64,000 bases of DNA from Stutzerimonas nitrititolerans (GTDB lineage Bacteria; Pseudomonadota; Gammaproteobacteria; Pseudomonadales; Pseudomonadaceae): contig NZ_RFFL01000008.1 of NCBI RefSeq assembly GCF_003696285.1, positions 62,001-126,000 on the forward strand, given 5' to 3'. The translations under genes were made by a program, and so were the position numbers. Each line of letters starts with the position of its first letter. The stretch's first letter is position 1. The notes under the pieces were generated by a model that saw nothing but the letters and a program-made list of their open reading frames with translations, was not told the DNA's origin and searched no databases. This document shows positions 8,820 to 17,404 of this stretch, in pieces.

Positions 8820-9607
8820 GACGGCACCTCGCGCCAGCGCTCGACTTCGCGCTTGATGGGCTCCAGCAGCAGGTATTCCACCGCCAGCAGCAAGGCCACC
8901 ACCGCCACGATCCAGGCCATGGTGGCGCTGGTGTCCAGGTGCGAGCGCGACACGGCCAGCGCGGCGCCGACGCCATCCTGGGTGGCCAGCAGTTCGGCCA
9001 TCACCACGATCTTCCAGGACATGCCCAGCGCGGTGATCCAGGCAGGAAACAGGTAAGACACCACGTGCGGCAGGTAGATATCCAGGAACAGCATGCGCCG
9101 CGGCAGACGGAACGCCAGCGCCACCTGCTTGAGCTGGTTATCGAGCGTCCGGGTGCCCTGCAAGGCGCCGACGAACACCAGCGGGAAGCTGGCGATGAAC
9201 ACCGTGAACACCGGCGTGCCGTCGCTGGCGCCGAACCAGAGCATCGCCAGCACCAGCCAGGCGATGGGCGGCATGCCCATCAGCACGGTAACCAGCGGCC
9301 GCGACATCATCGAGGCGGTCATCGAGACCCCGGCGGCCAGCCCCAGCACGCTGCCCACCAGCACCGACAGGGTGAAGCCGAGCAGCGCACGGCGCGCGGT
9401 GATCAGCAGGTCCGTCCCGGCGGCGCCTTCCTCGAAGAGCTGCTGCAGGCGGGCAAACGTCTCCAGCGGCGTCGGCAATACCAGCGGGCCGTAGTAGACG
9501 GCTACCGCTTCCCAGGCGCCGAGCAGCAGAAACAGGCTGGCCAGCGCGCCCCAGCCGCTCCACAAGTAGCCCGGCAGACTGCCCAGCCAGCTGCGTAGCA
9601 GGCTCAT
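8816..9607 (-). CDS. ABC importer permease (SsuC/TauC/NrtB type)
   Basis: 263-residue inner-membrane permease with about six helices and the BPD_transp_1 domain. The EAA-type loop that docks with the ATPase is recognisable around LPRRMLFLDIYLPHVVSYLF. It overlaps the ATPase gene by 4 bases at one end and the binding-protein gene by 4 at the other. It forms the channel of the importer together with the adjacent ATPase. The family covers nitrate, sulfonate, taurine, thiamine precursor and other organic ligands. Confidence 0.9.
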   Translation of the reverse strand: MSLLRSWLGSLPGYLWSGWGALASLFLLLGAWEAVAVYYGPLVLPTPLETFARLQQLFEEGAAGTDLLITARRALLGFTLSVLVGSVLGLAAGVSMTASMMSRPLVTVLMGMPPIAWLVLAMLWFGASDGTPVFTVFIASFPLVFVGALQGTRTLDNQLKQVALAFRLPRRMLFLDIYLPHVVSYLFPAWITALGMSWKIVVMAELLATQDGVGAALAVSRSHLDTSATMAWIVAVVALLLAVEYLLLEPIKREVERWREVPS

Positions 9608-10602
9608 GGCCGGGCCGGCGCAGGCGCGTAGAAATCCGCCGCTGGAAGCTTGCCGCCGATCAGTGCCGGGTTCTTCTGCAGCAGCTGTTCGAAGAAGAAC
9701 TCGACTTCTTCCCGGGCCTGGGCGGCGGGCACCGCCTCCATCTGTGCCACCGCCAGCGAGTCGCTGATGGCTTCGGCGTCGAGCATCTTCAGGTGTCCGA
9801 CCACCTGCTGGCCGCAGGCCTGGGCATGCTCAGCGCACCATTGCAGTGATTCGGCGTAGGCGGCGGCGATGCGTTCGGCGACGGCCGGGTTGTCCTTGAT
9901 GCTGGCCATCAGGGCGATGCCGGCCTGGGGAATGCGCGCTTCGCGCTGCAGCAACCGTCCCCATTCCTGTTGCAGGTCGAGGCTGCGGTGCAGCTCCGGC
10001 GCCACCAGGCTCAGCGCACCGGAATTGGCCTTGCGCAGCGCCATGGAGATGGCCGGCTCGGCCAGCAGCGCGTGATCGGTACGGCGTGTCAGCAGCAGCT
10101 GCATGGCATCGATGGGGGTGGCGACGTAGCGCAGGCGCAGGTCCTCGCGCAGGTTCAGGCCTTCACGCTCGGCCAGCAGGCCGAACAGGATGTCCGGCAT
10201 GTCGCCGCGAAACGGCATGGTGACTTCCTTGCCGCGCAGATCGGCCATGCGGGTCAGCCCCGGGTCGCGCGATACCAGCCAGAGCAGGCCCCAGGTGGAG
10301 ACGTTGAGCAACCGCAGCTTGGCGCCGCGGTTGTAGAGATTGGCCGCGACGTTGACCGGCATGGCCAGCACATCGGCCTGGCCGTTCAGCGCCATCAGCC
10401 GCAGCTGGTCCGGATCGCGCCAGCTGACGAACTCGACCTTGTCGGCGAGATCGTCCAGCGCGCCGGATTCGACCATGTGGATCAGCGGGTTGGAAACCGA
10501 GGACGAGGGGCCGGCCAGCACCAGGCGCGGCAGCTTTTCCGCCATGACCGGCGCACAGACGAACAGCAGGACGGTCAACAACAGACGGATGGCAGTGTTC
10601 AT
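9604..10602 (-). CDS. Periplasmic substrate-binding protein of the ABC importer
   Basis: 332-residue protein with a Sec signal peptide (about residues 1-21, ending VMA-EK) and the two-lobed NMT1/NrtA-like binding fold. A ligand-loop-like segment, LAGPSSSVSNPLIHMV, follows the signal. A cysteine pair occurs at WCAEHAQACG. No lipobox is present, so it should be soluble in the periplasm. It ends 4 bases inside the permease gene and starts 2 bases after the TonB receptor stop. The ligand is unknown; the receptor upstream implies something imported across both membranes. Confidence 0.88.
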   Translation of the reverse strand: MNTAIRLLLTVLLFVCAPVMAEKLPRLVLAGPSSSVSNPLIHMVESGALDDLADKVEFVSWRDPDQLRLMALNGQADVLAMPVNVAANLYNRGAKLRLLNVSTWGLLWLVSRDPGLTRMADLRGKEVTMPFRGDMPDILFGLLAEREGLNLREDLRLRYVATPIDAMQLLLTRRTDHALLAEPAISMALRKANSGALSLVAPELHRSLDLQQEWGRLLQREARIPQAGIALMASIKDNPAVAERIAAAYAESLQWCAEHAQACGQQVVGHLKMLDAEAISDSLAVAQMEAVPAAQAREEVEFFFEQLLQKNPALIGGKLPAADFYAPAPARP

Positions 10603-10604
10603 GT

Positions 10605-12653
10605 TCAGAAGCTCCCACTCAACGCCAGGGTGATGCCACGGCCCGGTGCCTCCAGCTCATAGCCGCTGACGCCGTCGGCCAGGTGTTCGTGGTAGGCCTT
10701 GTCGAACAGGTTGGTCAGCTTGGCGTCGAGGTTGGCCGTCTGCAGCACGCCGACCTTGCCGAAGCCCCAGCCGAGGCTGGCGTCGGCGGTGACGAAGCCG
10801 GACGTGTCGTCCTCGGTGCCGTTGGAGAAGCGGGTGGCGACACGGTCCTGCTCGGCCACGGCGCGCAGCTGGGCGTGCCAGTAGAAGCCACGCTCGGCGG
10901 GCTGGCCGATGCCGAGGGTCAGCTCGTGGGCTGGCATCTGGTACAGCGCTTCGTCGTCCTGTTTGTTCTCGCCGCGCAGCCAGGTGAAGCTGCCGTCCAC
11001 CACGAAGGCGCCGACGGCCTTGCTGGCGCCACCTTCAAGGCCGTAGATCACCACTTCGTCGAGGTTTTCGGTGCGTTTGATCGGCAGTCCGTTGGGTGCG
11101 TTCATCCCGGTCACGCGGCCGGCGATGTAGTCGTCGATGCGGGTATGGAAGGCCGCCAGGCGATAGTCGAAGTCGCTGCCGTGGCCCTTGAGGCCGATCT
11201 CGAAACTGGTGGAGCGCTCGGGGTCCAGCTGGGGATTGCCGACGTGGTAGTAGCCGTCGCCACGGGCGGCATCCTCGAAGCGCTCGCGCAGGTCGGGCGC
11301 GCGGTAGGCCTGGCCGATGTTGGCGTAGAGGTTGAGGGTCTCGGTCAGCGGGTGGGTAGCGCCCAGCGACCAAGAGAGGTTGTTGTCGCTGCTGCTCAGG
11401 CCGCTGGTCTGTGCCGCGCCCTTCTGCTTGGCGTCGCCAGTAACGCGGTCCAGGCGGGCGCCGGCGACGATGGCGGTGCGGCCGAGCTGGAACTCGTCCT
11501 GAAGGAACAGCCCGTAGGAGCTGACTTCGCCATCCTTGAAGGGGTCGTTGCGCTGGTCATTGTTGAACAGCGGCGGATTGTTATGGATGTGTCGCTCCGG
11601 ATCGCCGGTCATCTTCCAGCCTTCGCCGCCGACCGTCAGCAGATGCGAGCCGACCGGTACCAGATATGACGTGCGCAGGCCGTGGGTGATGAAGCTGACG
11701 TCGTTGCGCACCTGGTTGCGGTCGAGGTTCGATGAATAGGCGCGAATCTCGCGGTAGACCTCCTGGCGGTAGATTTCGGTGTTCAGCGTCCCTTCGCCGA
11801 GGCGGTTCTCCAGCCCCAGCTGGTAGAGTTCGCGGCGCTGTTCCGGCGAATGCATGGTCACGGTGCCGAGCAGGGCCGGGGTGCCGATGCGGGCGGAGCC
11901 GGGATACCAGACGTCGCGGTCGGTATGCCGCTGCACGTTGAGGTTGACGCTGACATCCTCGCTCAGGCGCTGCTTGTACTTGAGCAGCAGGCTGTCGGAG
12001 CTGTAGCCGGTGCGTTCCTCTGTGCCGCTGGGGCTGTCGTAGTCGTTGAGCTTGCGTCCGGCGACGCCAAGCACCAGTGCATGCTCGCTGCTGGAGTCGC
12101 GCAACAAGGCCGCGCCGTTGAAGCCTTCATCGACGCTGCTGGCGGACAGGCCGAAGCGCCCGCTGGTCTGATCCTGTTCGGTGAAGCGCGCCTCGGGCGT
12201 GATCAGGTTGACCACCCCGCCCATCGCGCCGCTGCCATAGAGCACCGAACTCGGTCCCTTCACCACTTCGGCGCGCTCCAGCAGGCCGAGGTCGAGGAAG
12301 GAGGCCAGCGAGCCCTGTGGCTGCGCCGAGTTGACGCGCACGCCATCGACCATCAGCACGGTGCTTTCCTTCTTCATGCCGCGCAGCACCGGGTTCTGGC
12401 CCCAGGCGCCGTCGCTGTGCACGGCCAGGCCCGGCTTGCCGCGGAACAGGCTGCCGGCCGGGCCGCCGGTTTCGGTCGGCCGCGCCTGCAGCACTTCGAT
12501 GGCCTGCGGAATATCCTGGGTGGCAGCCTGGTAGCCCTTGGCCGTGACGACGGTTTCCTGCAGTTCCAGCGGGGCAGTTTCCTGCGGTGCGGCGAGGACG
12601 GATGAACTGACGGCGAGGCAAGCCAGGGCCAGAGGGTGAAGGCGGAAAATCAT
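10605..12653 (-). CDS. TonB-dependent outer-membrane receptor
   Basis: 682-residue outer-membrane receptor with signal peptide (residues 1-21), a plug domain and a 22-strand type barrel ending in the aromatic residue of GITLALSGSF. A TonB-box-like ELQETVVTAKG lies just after the signal, and the plug contains VVKGPSSVLYGSGAMGGVVN. Length is normal for heme, siderophore or copper receptors. The ATG at 12653 gives a proper signal peptide; the frame continues upstream without one. It heads the operon leading to nnrS and follows Fur-like and ANR/DNR-like sites, suggesting iron- and oxygen-dependent control. Confidence 0.92.
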   Translation of the reverse strand: MIFRLHPLALACLAVSSSVLAAPQETAPLELQETVVTAKGYQAATQDIPQAIEVLQARPTETGGPAGSLFRGKPGLAVHSDGAWGQNPVLRGMKKESTVLMVDGVRVNSAQPQGSLASFLDLGLLERAEVVKGPSSVLYGSGAMGGVVNLITPEARFTEQDQTSGRFGLSASSVDEGFNGAALLRDSSSEHALVLGVAGRKLNDYDSPSGTEERTGYSSDSLLLKYKQRLSEDVSVNLNVQRHTDRDVWYPGSARIGTPALLGTVTMHSPEQRRELYQLGLENRLGEGTLNTEIYRQEVYREIRAYSSNLDRNQVRNDVSFITHGLRTSYLVPVGSHLLTVGGEGWKMTGDPERHIHNNPPLFNNDQRNDPFKDGEVSSYGLFLQDEFQLGRTAIVAGARLDRVTGDAKQKGAAQTSGLSSSDNNLSWSLGATHPLTETLNLYANIGQAYRAPDLRERFEDAARGDGYYHVGNPQLDPERSTSFEIGLKGHGSDFDYRLAAFHTRIDDYIAGRVTGMNAPNGLPIKRTENLDEVVIYGLEGGASKAVGAFVVDGSFTWLRGENKQDDEALYQMPAHELTLGIGQPAERGFYWHAQLRAVAEQDRVATRFSNGTEDDTSGFVTADASLGWGFGKVGVLQTANLDAKLTNLFDKAYHEHLADGVSGYELEAPGRGITLALSGSF

Positions 12654-12707
12654 CGAAAGGCTCCCAGTGGAATCGTCGGCCGCAGGGCCGGTGGAAGCCA
12701 TTTTCGA

Positions 12708-12726
12708 TCAATTGAAAATCATTATC
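12708..12726 (-). promoter_or_regulatory. Fur-box-like site upstream of the TonB receptor
   Basis: On the minus strand the 19 bases starting GATAATGATTTTCA match 13 of 19 positions of the classical Fur consensus, including an exact first nonamer GATAATGAT. It lies 55 bases before the receptor start codon, where a bound repressor would cover a promoter. Confidence 0.65.
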
Positions 12727-12728
12727 AT

Positions 12729-12742
12729 TTGATCGTGATCAA
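12729..12742 (-). promoter_or_regulatory. Perfect ANR/DNR (FNR-type) box upstream of the TonB receptor-nnrS operon
   Basis: TTGATCGTGATCAA is an exact match to the TTGAT-N4-ATCAA site of the CRP/FNR regulators ANR and DNR, which sense low oxygen and nitric oxide in Pseudomonas. The site is immediately upstream of the Fur-like box and about 76 bases from the receptor start codon. nnrS genes elsewhere are controlled by this regulator class, so control of the entire operon from here is plausible. Whether it activates or represses cannot be read from the sequence. Confidence 0.7.
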
Positions 12743-12812
12743 GATTTTCCGGAATCACCGGTACCCAGGTCGGTTCAGGTTGTCGTTCGAGGCGCTGCTC
12801 CATTCCGTTCGA

Positions 12813-13394
12813 TCAAGGGCTTTCACCGCTCTGCCAATCGCAGAAACAGGCCACCGCCAGCGAATGGGTGGCGCGCACCTTGCGGCCGGCCAGCACGGCT
12901 TCGAGGATGGGGTCGACGAAACTGTTGTCCGAGCTGCACACGGCGCCCTCGCTGTAGGGGCCGATGTAGACCAGTTCGCCGCTCTGGTCCCAGATGCCTA
13001 CCGCCGGGCTGGCTGGCAGCTGTTCGGCGCCGACCAGGCCCGGCAACGGCTGCAGGGCCTGGAGCGAAGGCGGCAGTCGGCCGGTGCTGCCCGGCCGGCG
13101 TACTTCATGGAAGCTCACCGGCTGCCCGGCGAAGCGCTCGAGCAACTCCTCCAGGTGCTGCTGGTTGCCCACGTTGCAGGGGCAACCCGGATCCCAGAAG
13201 TGCACGAAACGCACGAGGCCCGGTCCTTGCAGCTCGAGCGGCAGCTGCAGCGCATCGCCGGAAAACAGCTCCGCCCGCTCGCCCTCGAAGGTGCGTAGGT
13301 AGCGCGCCTCGAACCACTGGAAGGCGGCGAGCATGGCACCGGCCCAGAGCAGGACGATCAGCGTGGCGAGCAGGTATTTGCGGCGGGTGCTCAT
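12813..13394 (-). CDS. Membrane-anchored thioredoxin-like protein (DUF6436 type)
   Basis: 193-residue protein with one N-terminal helix (about residues 7-26) and a periplasmic domain. The segment FVHFWDPGCPCNVGNQQHL has the thioredoxin WxxxCxC layout with a Cys-Pro-Cys pair, and SPAVGIWDQSGELVYIGPY resembles the second half of that fold. The start at 13394 is followed by a good membrane anchor; the upstream open frame is antisense to the hydrolase gene. The DUF6436 label is from memory of similar Pseudomonas proteins. It lies upstream of, and on the same strand as, the TonB receptor but is separated by 160 bases. Confidence 0.75.
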   Translation of the reverse strand: MSTRRKYLLATLIVLLWAGAMLAAFQWFEARYLRTFEGERAELFSGDALQLPLELQGPGLVRFVHFWDPGCPCNVGNQQHLEELLERFAGQPVSFHEVRRPGSTGRLPPSLQALQPLPGLVGAEQLPASPAVGIWDQSGELVYIGPYSEGAVCSSDNSFVDPILEAVLAGRKVRATHSLAVACFCDWQSGESP

Positions 13395-13477
13395 GGCGGA
13401 ACTCGGGTTGCGGGTGGGCAAGCTTGCCATGGCGCGGCGCAGAGCTGAATATCCCGGAGCAAAGCAATCCGAAAAGT

Positions 13478-14422
13478 ATGCCCATGTCCTCGCGTATCCA
13501 GCCCGAGCGTCTGCGCAACGGTCTGACCTCGTTGTCGCAGGCTGTCGATGCATCCGCCGAAACCCTCGAATACCAGGCCTACTACGGCCTCGACCTGCCG
13601 CATCGGCCTGACGTCCAGCACCGCCTGGGGCGGTTTCGCGTGCATGACTACGACATCGTCGCGCAGGCCTGGTGGCCAGAGCAGCCGCATGCCACGCTGC
13701 TGATCCTGCATGGCTATTACGATCACATGGGTTTGTACCGGCACGTGGTGGATTGGGGCCTGGCGATGGGTTTCGCGGTGCTGGGCTGTGATCTGCCGGG
13801 GCACGGGTTGTCCAGCGGGCCGCGCGCCAGCATCGATGAGTTCGAAGAGTATCAGGCGGTGCTCGAGGGCCTGTTCGAACAGGCGCGCCAGCTGCAGCTG
13901 CCCCGGCCCTGGCACCTGCTGGGGCAGAGTACCGGTGGCGCGATCGCCATCGATCATCTGCTGCATCATCCGGATAACCCGGAGTTGGGGCGCAGCATCC
14001 TGCTGGCACCGCTGATCCGCCCACGGGCCTGGCTGCGGTCGCGGGTCAGCTACGAGCTGGTACGGCGCTTCGTGCAGCAGATTCCCCGTACGTTCAGCGA
14101 GAACTCCGGCGACCCGGCCTTTCTCGACTTCGTGCAGCGTCGTGATCCGTTGCAGCCGAATATCCTGCCCACCCGCTGGGTCGGTGCGCTGTCACGCTGG
14201 ATTCCGCGTATCGAACAGGCGCCGGACAGTCTGCATTCGCCCTTGATCATCCAGGGGGAGGCGGACCTGACCGTGGATTGGCGGCACAACCTGCCGATAC
14301 TGGAAAGCAAGTTCGCCGCACCGGAAATACTCCGGCTGCCGGACGCCCGTCATCACCTGGTCAACGAGCGCGAGGCGTTGCGCCAGTATTACTTCGACTT
14401 TCTGCGTGAGCGATTGCAGTAA
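13478..14422 (+). CDS. Alpha/beta hydrolase, lysophospholipase-like
   Basis: 314-residue serine hydrolase of the Hydrolase_4 (PldB/monoglyceride lipase) type. The oxyanion strand ends in LILHGYYDHMGLYRHVV, followed by DLPGHGLSSGPR. The nucleophile elbow is GQSTGGA, an acidic residue follows in IIQGEADLTVDW, and the catalytic histidine is in DARHHLVNE. No signal peptide is seen, so it is likely cytoplasmic. ATGs at 13478 and 13484 are both possible and the ribosome binding site is weak. It is divergent from the thioredoxin-like gene. Confidence 0.87.
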   Translation: MPMSSRIQPERLRNGLTSLSQAVDASAETLEYQAYYGLDLPHRPDVQHRLGRFRVHDYDIVAQAWWPEQPHATLLILHGYYDHMGLYRHVVDWGLAMGFAVLGCDLPGHGLSSGPRASIDEFEEYQAVLEGLFEQARQLQLPRPWHLLGQSTGGAIAIDHLLHHPDNPELGRSILLAPLIRPRAWLRSRVSYELVRRFVQQIPRTFSENSGDPAFLDFVQRRDPLQPNILPTRWVGALSRWIPRIEQAPDSLHSPLIIQGEADLTVDWRHNLPILESKFAAPEILRLPDARHHLVNEREALRQYYFDFLRERLQ

Positions 14423-14427
14423 CGACC

Positions 14428-15186
14428 CTACTGCCCCGCCGTCAGCGCGGCGCTGCTCTGGCCGACGGCGAGGCCGGCCCGCAATGCCTGCAACGCCGCC
14501 TGGTAGTAAGCCTTGCCTTCGCTGGAACTGGCGAACTCCAGGTATTGCTCCAGCTCGGCATCCGACAGGTCGCGGTAGACATGCAGCAGGGTGTTGTCCA
14601 GATCCCTTTCCATCTGCTGGATCAGACGCTCGCGCTGGCTTTCCAGCAGGCTTTGCGTCTGCCCGCCGCCGAGGATGCCCGGCAGCATCTGGTCGAGACT
14701 GTCGGCGGCGACTCCGGCCAGTGCCAGGCTGACTTCGGCACCGGCCTCGCTGGCGGGCAATGCCTGGGCGAGGTGACGGATCAGCAATTGCCGGTTACTT
14801 CCGGCCTCGACCCTCGGCAGGCCGTTTTCGTACTTCGCCAGTTGCTCGCTGCGGCCGGCCAGCACCTCCGAGGCAACGATCTTGCGGCCCAGCGGCGACT
14901 GGAAGAACGCCAATGCCGGCTGGGGTTCCTGCAGGTTTTCCCGCAGGGCCTGCAACGCGCGCCGGTCGATGGCATCGGCGGCGAAGCGGCGATTGCTGTT
15001 GTTCACCAGGGCCTGGAACACCGCGGGTGGCAAGGTGCTCTTGTAGCGTTGCTGGGCGGCGGTCAGGGCGTCGGCGAAGTTGGCCCGCTGGTCCTTCCAG
15101 CCGGCGGTCTCGTAGAGGTCGATGTAGCTGTCGGCCAGGCTGGCGAAGCTGAAGGTCAGTAACACACAAGCTAAGAGGGCGCGCAT
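14428..15186 (-). CDS. Periplasmic DUF2059-domain protein
   Basis: 252-residue protein with a signal peptide (about residues 1-18, ending SLA-DS) and a mostly helical body. The C-terminal region (residues ~165-240), with LIQQMERDLDNTLLHVYRDL and LEQYLEFASSSEGKAYY, has the DUF2059 pattern. Function is unknown. Its stop lies 5 bases beyond the convergent hydrolase stop, and it is divergent from the oxygenase gene. Confidence 0.82.
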   Translation of the reverse strand: MRALLACVLLTFSFASLADSYIDLYETAGWKDQRANFADALTAAQQRYKSTLPPAVFQALVNNSNRRFAADAIDRRALQALRENLQEPQPALAFFQSPLGRKIVASEVLAGRSEQLAKYENGLPRVEAGSNRQLLIRHLAQALPASEAGAEVSLALAGVAADSLDQMLPGILGGGQTQSLLESQRERLIQQMERDLDNTLLHVYRDLSDAELEQYLEFASSSEGKAYYQAALQALRAGLAVGQSSAALTAGQ

Positions 15187-15295
15187 GGAAGCTCCTGTCT
15201 GGCGGGCGGTTTATTTTCGATGCGCCGACGGTCGTCTGTCGAGCCGTGAAGTGCTGCTGTTAGACTCCGCTACCAACTCTTCGGGAGTCACTTAT

Positions 15296-15904
15296 TTGCC
15301 GTTCAATACCATCATCGACGACCTGGCCGAGCGCGGCTGGTCGCTGCAGGCTTCATTCCTTCCTTCTGATCTGACCCATGAACTGGCGGCGGAGTGCCGC
15401 AGACGCGAGACCGAGGGCGCACTGGCGCCGGCAGGCATCGGTCGAGGTGAGGCCATGGAGGTTCGCGAGGGCATTCGCGGCGATCACATCCAGTGGCTGG
15501 AAGAGAGACAATCGGCGGTATGCGACCGCTATCTTGCGCTGATGGACGAACTGCGCCTTAGCCTCAACCAGACCCTGTTCCTGGGCCTGGAAGAGTTCGA
15601 GTGCCACTTTGCCTTGTACCCGCCCGGAGCGTTCTACAAGACGCACCTGGATCGTTTCCGTGACGACGACAGCCGTTGCGTCACCGCGGTGGCTTACCTC
15701 AACCCGGACTGGCAGGAGGGTGATGGTGGTGCCCTGCGCATGCATTTCGAAGATGGCTCGCAGCTCGACATTCCGCCGCTGGCCGGCAGCCTGGTGGTAT
15801 TTCTCTCCGACCGTTTTCCCCATGAGGTTCTGGTCACCCAGACCGACCGGCTGTCACTGACGGGCTGGTTCCGCCGCCGGCCGGCGGATGTGCTGGGACT
15901 CTGA
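15296..15904 (+). CDS. 2-oxoglutarate/Fe(II)-dependent oxygenase (prolyl hydroxylase-like)
   Basis: 202-residue oxygenase of the P4Hc type. The iron ligands are visible as HLD in FYKTHLDRFRDDD and the distal His in SDRFPHEVL; the 2-oxoglutarate-binding Arg lies in LSLTGWFRRR. The probable start is TTG at 15296, because GGGAGT lies 7 bases upstream and the protein is conserved from there. The frame is open back to 15185 without a better start. Substrate unknown; related bacterial proteins act on proteins or small molecules. Confidence 0.85.
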   Translation: MPFNTIIDDLAERGWSLQASFLPSDLTHELAAECRRRETEGALAPAGIGRGEAMEVREGIRGDHIQWLEERQSAVCDRYLALMDELRLSLNQTLFLGLEEFECHFALYPPGAFYKTHLDRFRDDDSRCVTAVAYLNPDWQEGDGGALRMHFEDGSQLDIPPLAGSLVVFLSDRFPHEVLVTQTDRLSLTGWFRRRPADVLGL

Positions 15905-15942
15905 TGCTGACGAGCGGCTGAGCTCCGCTGTACTGTTCTGAT

Positions 15943-16020
15943 GGTTCCTCACGCTCCTGCATGGGAACCCTTGAGGGCACTTGCACCCGGTGACGGCGCT
16001 CCCACGCAGAGCATGGGAGC
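15943..16020. repeat. Pseudomonas-type intergenic double-hairpin repeat
   Basis: Two successive inverted repeats are visible: GGTTCC...GGGAACC (15943-15969) and GCTCCCA...TGGGAGC (15998-16020). The wording of this sequence resembles intergenic repeats common in Pseudomonas genomes. It lies between the convergent oxygenase and dctM genes. Confidence 0.6.
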
Positions 16021-16068
16021 GATCATCTTTCCAGGCCTCCCATCGCTATCCCGACATTCCTCCAGACG

Positions 16069-16093
16069 AAAAAAAGCCCGGCATAAGCCGGGC
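16069..16093 (-). terminator. Rho-independent terminator of dctPQM
   Basis: A perfect 7-bp stem GCCCGGC/GCCGGGC with a 4-base loop (16076-16093) is followed on the minus strand by seven T residues (16069-16075). It lies 31 bases after the dctM stop. Confidence 0.88.
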
Positions 16094-16123
16094 GAAAAAA
16101 GGAAAGTGAAGCCTCGACCGGGC

Positions 16124-17404
16124 TTACATGCCCAGCCAGTTCGGCAGTGCCAGCGAGATCGCCGGGATGTAGGTGATCACCATCAGGAAGCTGAGCAGGA
16201 TCATCAGCCACGGCATGGCGGCACGAATCACCTGGGCGACGCTCATGCCGGTGACGGCTGATGTCACGAACAGGTTCAGCCCCACGGGCGGCGTGATCAG
16301 GCCGATCTCCATGTTCACCACCATGATGACACCCAGGTGGATCGGGTCGATCCCCAGCTCGACGGCGATTGGGAAGAGGATCGGCGCCAGGATCAGGATG
16401 ATTGCCGACGGCTCCATGAAGGCGCCGGCCACCAGCAGCACGATGTTCACCACCAGCAGGAACATCCACGGCTCCAGACCCGCTGCCAGTACCCATGCCG
16501 TGATGGCCTGCGGGATCTGCTCTGTGGTCAGCACATGGGCGAAGAGCATGGCGTTGGCGATGATGAACATCAGCATGATGCTCAGCTTGGCCGAATCCAG
16601 CACCACCTTCGGGCATTCCCGAATGGTCATGTCCTTGTACACGAACAGCGCGATGAAGGCCGAGTAGACCGCAGCCACTGCGGCGGCTTCGGTGGGGGTG
16701 AACATGCCGGAGTAGATGCCGCCGAGGATGATCACCATCAGCAGCAGACCCCACAGGGCCTTGCGGCCAGCCGAAAGCCACTCGCGGAAGGAGGCGCGCG
16801 GCAGCGCCGGCAGGTTCTTCTTCACCGCGATGATGTAGATCGCAACCATCAGCGCGACGCCGAGCAGGATGCCCGGGATCACGCCGGCCATGAACAGCTT
16901 GCCCACCGACTGCTCGGTGGCGGCGGCGTAGACCACCATCACCACCGACGGCGGGATGAGGATGCCCAGGGTACCGGCGTTACATACGATGCCCGCACCG
17001 AATTCGCGTGGATAGCCCGAACGCACCATGCCGGCGATGGCGATGGAGCCTACTGCGGCCACGGTGGCCGGCGAGGAGCCGGACAGGGCGGCGAACAGCA
17101 TGCACGCCATCACCGCACCGATCGCCAGACCGCCACGGATATGGCCCACGCAGGCGTTGGCGAAGTCGATCAGACGCCGTGCCACGCCACCGGTGGTCAT
17201 GAAGGCACCGGCCAGCAGGAAGAACGGAATCGCCAGCAGGGTGTAGTGCTCGGAGGTCTCGAACAGCTTGATCGCCAGCGAGCGGACCGAGTCTTCGGAG
17301 AACAGCATGATGGTCAGCGAGCCGGCCAGGCCGAGCGAGACGGCGATCGGCACGCCGATGAACATCAGCGCGAACAGCACCGCGAACAGAAACAGAATGG
17401 TCAT
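16124..17404 (-). CDS. dctM: C4-dicarboxylate TRAP transporter large permease
   Basis: 426-residue DctM-family membrane protein with about 12 helices, the sodium-coupled channel subunit of the TRAP transporter. Typical segments include GSSPATVAAVGSIAIAGM and FNAGTLGILIPPSVVMVVY-like LGILIPPS, plus GLITPPVGLNLFV. It starts one base before the dctQ stop is completed and ends near a strong terminator. It works with DctQ and the periplasmic DctP to import succinate, malate and fumarate. Regulation by DctB/DctD is expected from the neighbouring genes. Confidence 0.95.
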   Translation of the reverse strand: MTILFLFAVLFALMFIGVPIAVSLGLAGSLTIMLFSEDSVRSLAIKLFETSEHYTLLAIPFFLLAGAFMTTGGVARRLIDFANACVGHIRGGLAIGAVMACMLFAALSGSSPATVAAVGSIAIAGMVRSGYPREFGAGIVCNAGTLGILIPPSVVMVVYAAATEQSVGKLFMAGVIPGILLGVALMVAIYIIAVKKNLPALPRASFREWLSAGRKALWGLLLMVIILGGIYSGMFTPTEAAAVAAVYSAFIALFVYKDMTIRECPKVVLDSAKLSIMLMFIIANAMLFAHVLTTEQIPQAITAWVLAAGLEPWMFLLVVNIVLLVAGAFMEPSAIILILAPILFPIAVELGIDPIHLGVIMVVNMEIGLITPPVGLNLFVTSAVTGMSVAQVIRAAMPWLMILLSFLMVITYIPAISLALPNWLGM

